From Methylomicrobium agile (GTDB lineage: Bacteria > Pseudomonadota > Gammaproteobacteria > Methylococcales > Methylomonadaceae): DNA of 64,000 nucleotides. The position numbers were made by a program, and so were the translations under genes. Every line of letters begins with the position of its first letter. The first letter of the stretch is position 1. Under the pieces are notes generated by a model that saw nothing but the letters and a program-made list of their open reading frames with translations, was not told the DNA's origin and searched no databases. The stretch lies in contig NZ_JPOJ01000001.1 of assembly GCF_000733855.1 (NCBI RefSeq), positions 2,993,001 through 3,057,000 of the forward strand, read 5' to 3'. Below are positions 62,866 through 64,000 of the stretch, piece after piece.

Positions 62866-64000
62866 TTATTTGCGAATTCTAACAACCATGAGCACTGCTA
62901 ATAAGGCAAACAGGCCTGAGCAAAGAAAGGCCAGATGATAATTGCCCAGCCGGCTATGCAGGTAGCCGGCTGAGTACGAAGCCAATGCGGCGCCCGCTTG
63001 ATGGGCACAGCAGATCCAACCGAATACGACGCCGACGTTATTTTTGCCGAACAAATCGGCGGTCAGCGCCGAGGTTGCGGGTACCGTGGAGAGCCAGTTC
63101 AAACCATAAACCATCGAAAACAGTAGCATTTGTTCAATAGACTCCACGAAGAGCAGCCCCATTAGCGACAGACCGCGCAAGCCATAATAAATGGCCAATA
63201 ATTTGCTTTTGTCAAAACGGTCGCAAAGCCAGCCGGATAAGATGGTGCCCACAATGTCAGTCGCACCCATCAAGCCCAGTGATACCGCCATCCCCATTTC
63301 TGTAAATCCATGCTCGATACCGTGCGGAATCAGATGGGTTTGGAATAGACCGGATGTAGTGAAGCCGCAAATGGCGAAACTGCCTGCCAACAACCAAAAC
63401 TGGGATTGACGTATCGCTTTGCGCATTGGTCTGGGATCGGCCGGCACGTGCTTTATCTCATTGCCGGCATTACCGTATGGACGACACCTTTTCAGGATAG
63501 GTTCGTCAGCGAGCCAATAGGCCGAGAGCGGCAACACCAATAATCCTAACAGTCCAGCCAATAGCAGAAGAGTCGGTCTCCAGCCGAAATCCATGTTGAT
63601 CTGCATCAGCAGCGGTGTGAAAACCAGTTGGCCCGATGAAAACGCCGCGCCGAGCACGCCGAGCGCCAATCCCCGATGCTCAGTAAACCAGCGGTTGATC
63701 AAGGCCGAACCCAGCACGATTGACGTCCCTCCGGAGCCGATGCCGGCCATGACTCCCCACAGCAGATACCACTGCCATAGTTCACTGGCTATGGTACAAG
63801 CCCCGGCAGCGAGCGCCAGCAGCGCAATGCTGACCAAACATACGCGTTTGGGTCCATAGAGATCCATCCAGCGGCCCAGCCATGGCCCGGAGATTCCGAA
63901 TAGCAGCAGATTCAACGCCGCGGCGCCGCTGATCGTGTCTCGGGTCCAGCCGAACTCGTGTTCCAGCGCCAGCATTAGGATGCCTGGCAATGACCGGAGC
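62866..64000 (-). CDS. MFS transporter, N-terminus beyond the window
   Basis: At least 378 residues are visible. Membrane helices recur throughout. The loop GRWMDLYGPKRVCLV (between helices 2 and 3) fits the major facilitator signature, and a second-half counterpart is GWLCDRFDKSKLLAIYYG. The family looks like the oxalate/monocarboxylate-type (YhjX-like) antiporters, with LEHEFGWTRDTISGA after helix 1. The substrate is unknown. The frame is open to the right edge, so the apparent TTG start at 63990 is probably internal. Confidence 0.85.
   Translation of the reverse strand, partial: LRSLPGILMLALEHEFGWTRDTISGAAALNLLLFGISGPWLGRWMDLYGPKRVCLVSIALLALAAGACTIASELWQWYLLWGVMAGIGSGGTSIVLGSALINRWFTEHRGLALGVLGAAFSSGQLVFTPLLMQINMDFGWRPTLLLLAGLLGLLVLPLSAYWLADEPILKRCRPYGNAGNEIKHVPADPRPMRKAIRQSQFWLLAGSFAICGFTTSGLFQTHLIPHGIEHGFTEMGMAVSLGLMGATDIVGTILSGWLCDRFDKSKLLAIYYGLRGLSLMGLLFVESIEQMLLFSMVYGLNWLSTVPATSALTADLFGKNNVGVVFGWICCAHQAGAALASYSAGYLHSRLGNYHLAFLCSGLFALLAVLMVVRIRK

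Overview
The window reads as chromosome of a gammaproteobacterial (type I, Methylococcales-like) methanotroph. The main grounds are a lanthanide-type PQQ methanol dehydrogenase (XoxF, with the Asp-Tyr-Asp motif) next to its periplasmic companion XoxJ, a SoxYZ-like carrier of the quinoprotein-associated type, an FchA-type methenyl-THF cyclohydrolase, a phosphoketolase/acetate kinase pair, a full glycogen cluster, a copper-type multicopper oxidase and a SmbP-like metal-binding protein. Housekeeping order (pyrG-kdsA-eno-ftsB-ispD-ispF; miaB-phoH-ybeY-corC) is gammaproteobacterial. The genus cannot be fixed from the sequence alone; no rRNA, tRNA or CRISPR array was seen.

Layout. 1-3.9 kb: a cut-off small gene, a NamZ-like muramidase with a DOMON-like protein, the SoxYZ-like carrier and a 3' remnant of a group II intron. 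3.9-14.6 kb: glycogen region. glgB, glgA, a two-CBM21 endonuclease/exonuclease/phosphatase protein and a phospholipase-D-type protein run leftward; glgC and malQ run rightward from a shared 76-bp divergent region. 14.6-18.9 kb: xoxJ and xoxF, then lpxH. 19-27.5 kb: cyclophilin, cysS, fchA, a wrecked P-type ATPase, multicopper oxidase, double-PilZ protein. 27.9-36.5 kb: the overlapping miaB-phoH-ybeY-corC operon, a PuuD-type membrane protein, a likely free-standing structured small RNA, bepA, proS. 36.6-46.3 kb: smbP-like gene, two coiled-coil genes of unknown role, a CysJ-type diflavin reductase downstream of an unusually long GltB-like protein. 46.7-55.3 kb: ubiF, ackA-xfp, an OmpA-type lipoprotein with a PQQGY repeat tail, accA and a frameshifted tilS. 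55.4-61.8 kb: pyrG, a YefM/YoeB-type toxin-antitoxin insertion, kdsA, eno, ftsB, ispD, ispF. 61.9-64 kb: an intact IS5-type element and a cut-off MFS transporter.

Together the genes describe one-carbon oxidation (xoxF, xoxJ, SoxYZ-like, fchA), carbon overflow and storage (phosphoketolase to acetyl phosphate; ADP-glucose glycogen synthesis and turnover), nitrogen assimilation (GltB-like) and metal handling. A second layer is a family of palindromic intergenic repeats beginning GTAGG. Two of them supply the stop codon of the preceding gene, and two carry insertions of a 48-bp module. The most promising unexplained items are the glycogen-linked CBM21-nuclease/PLD pair, the structured RNA with AAnAAnAA motifs between puuD and bepA, and the GltB-like/diflavin reductase pairing.
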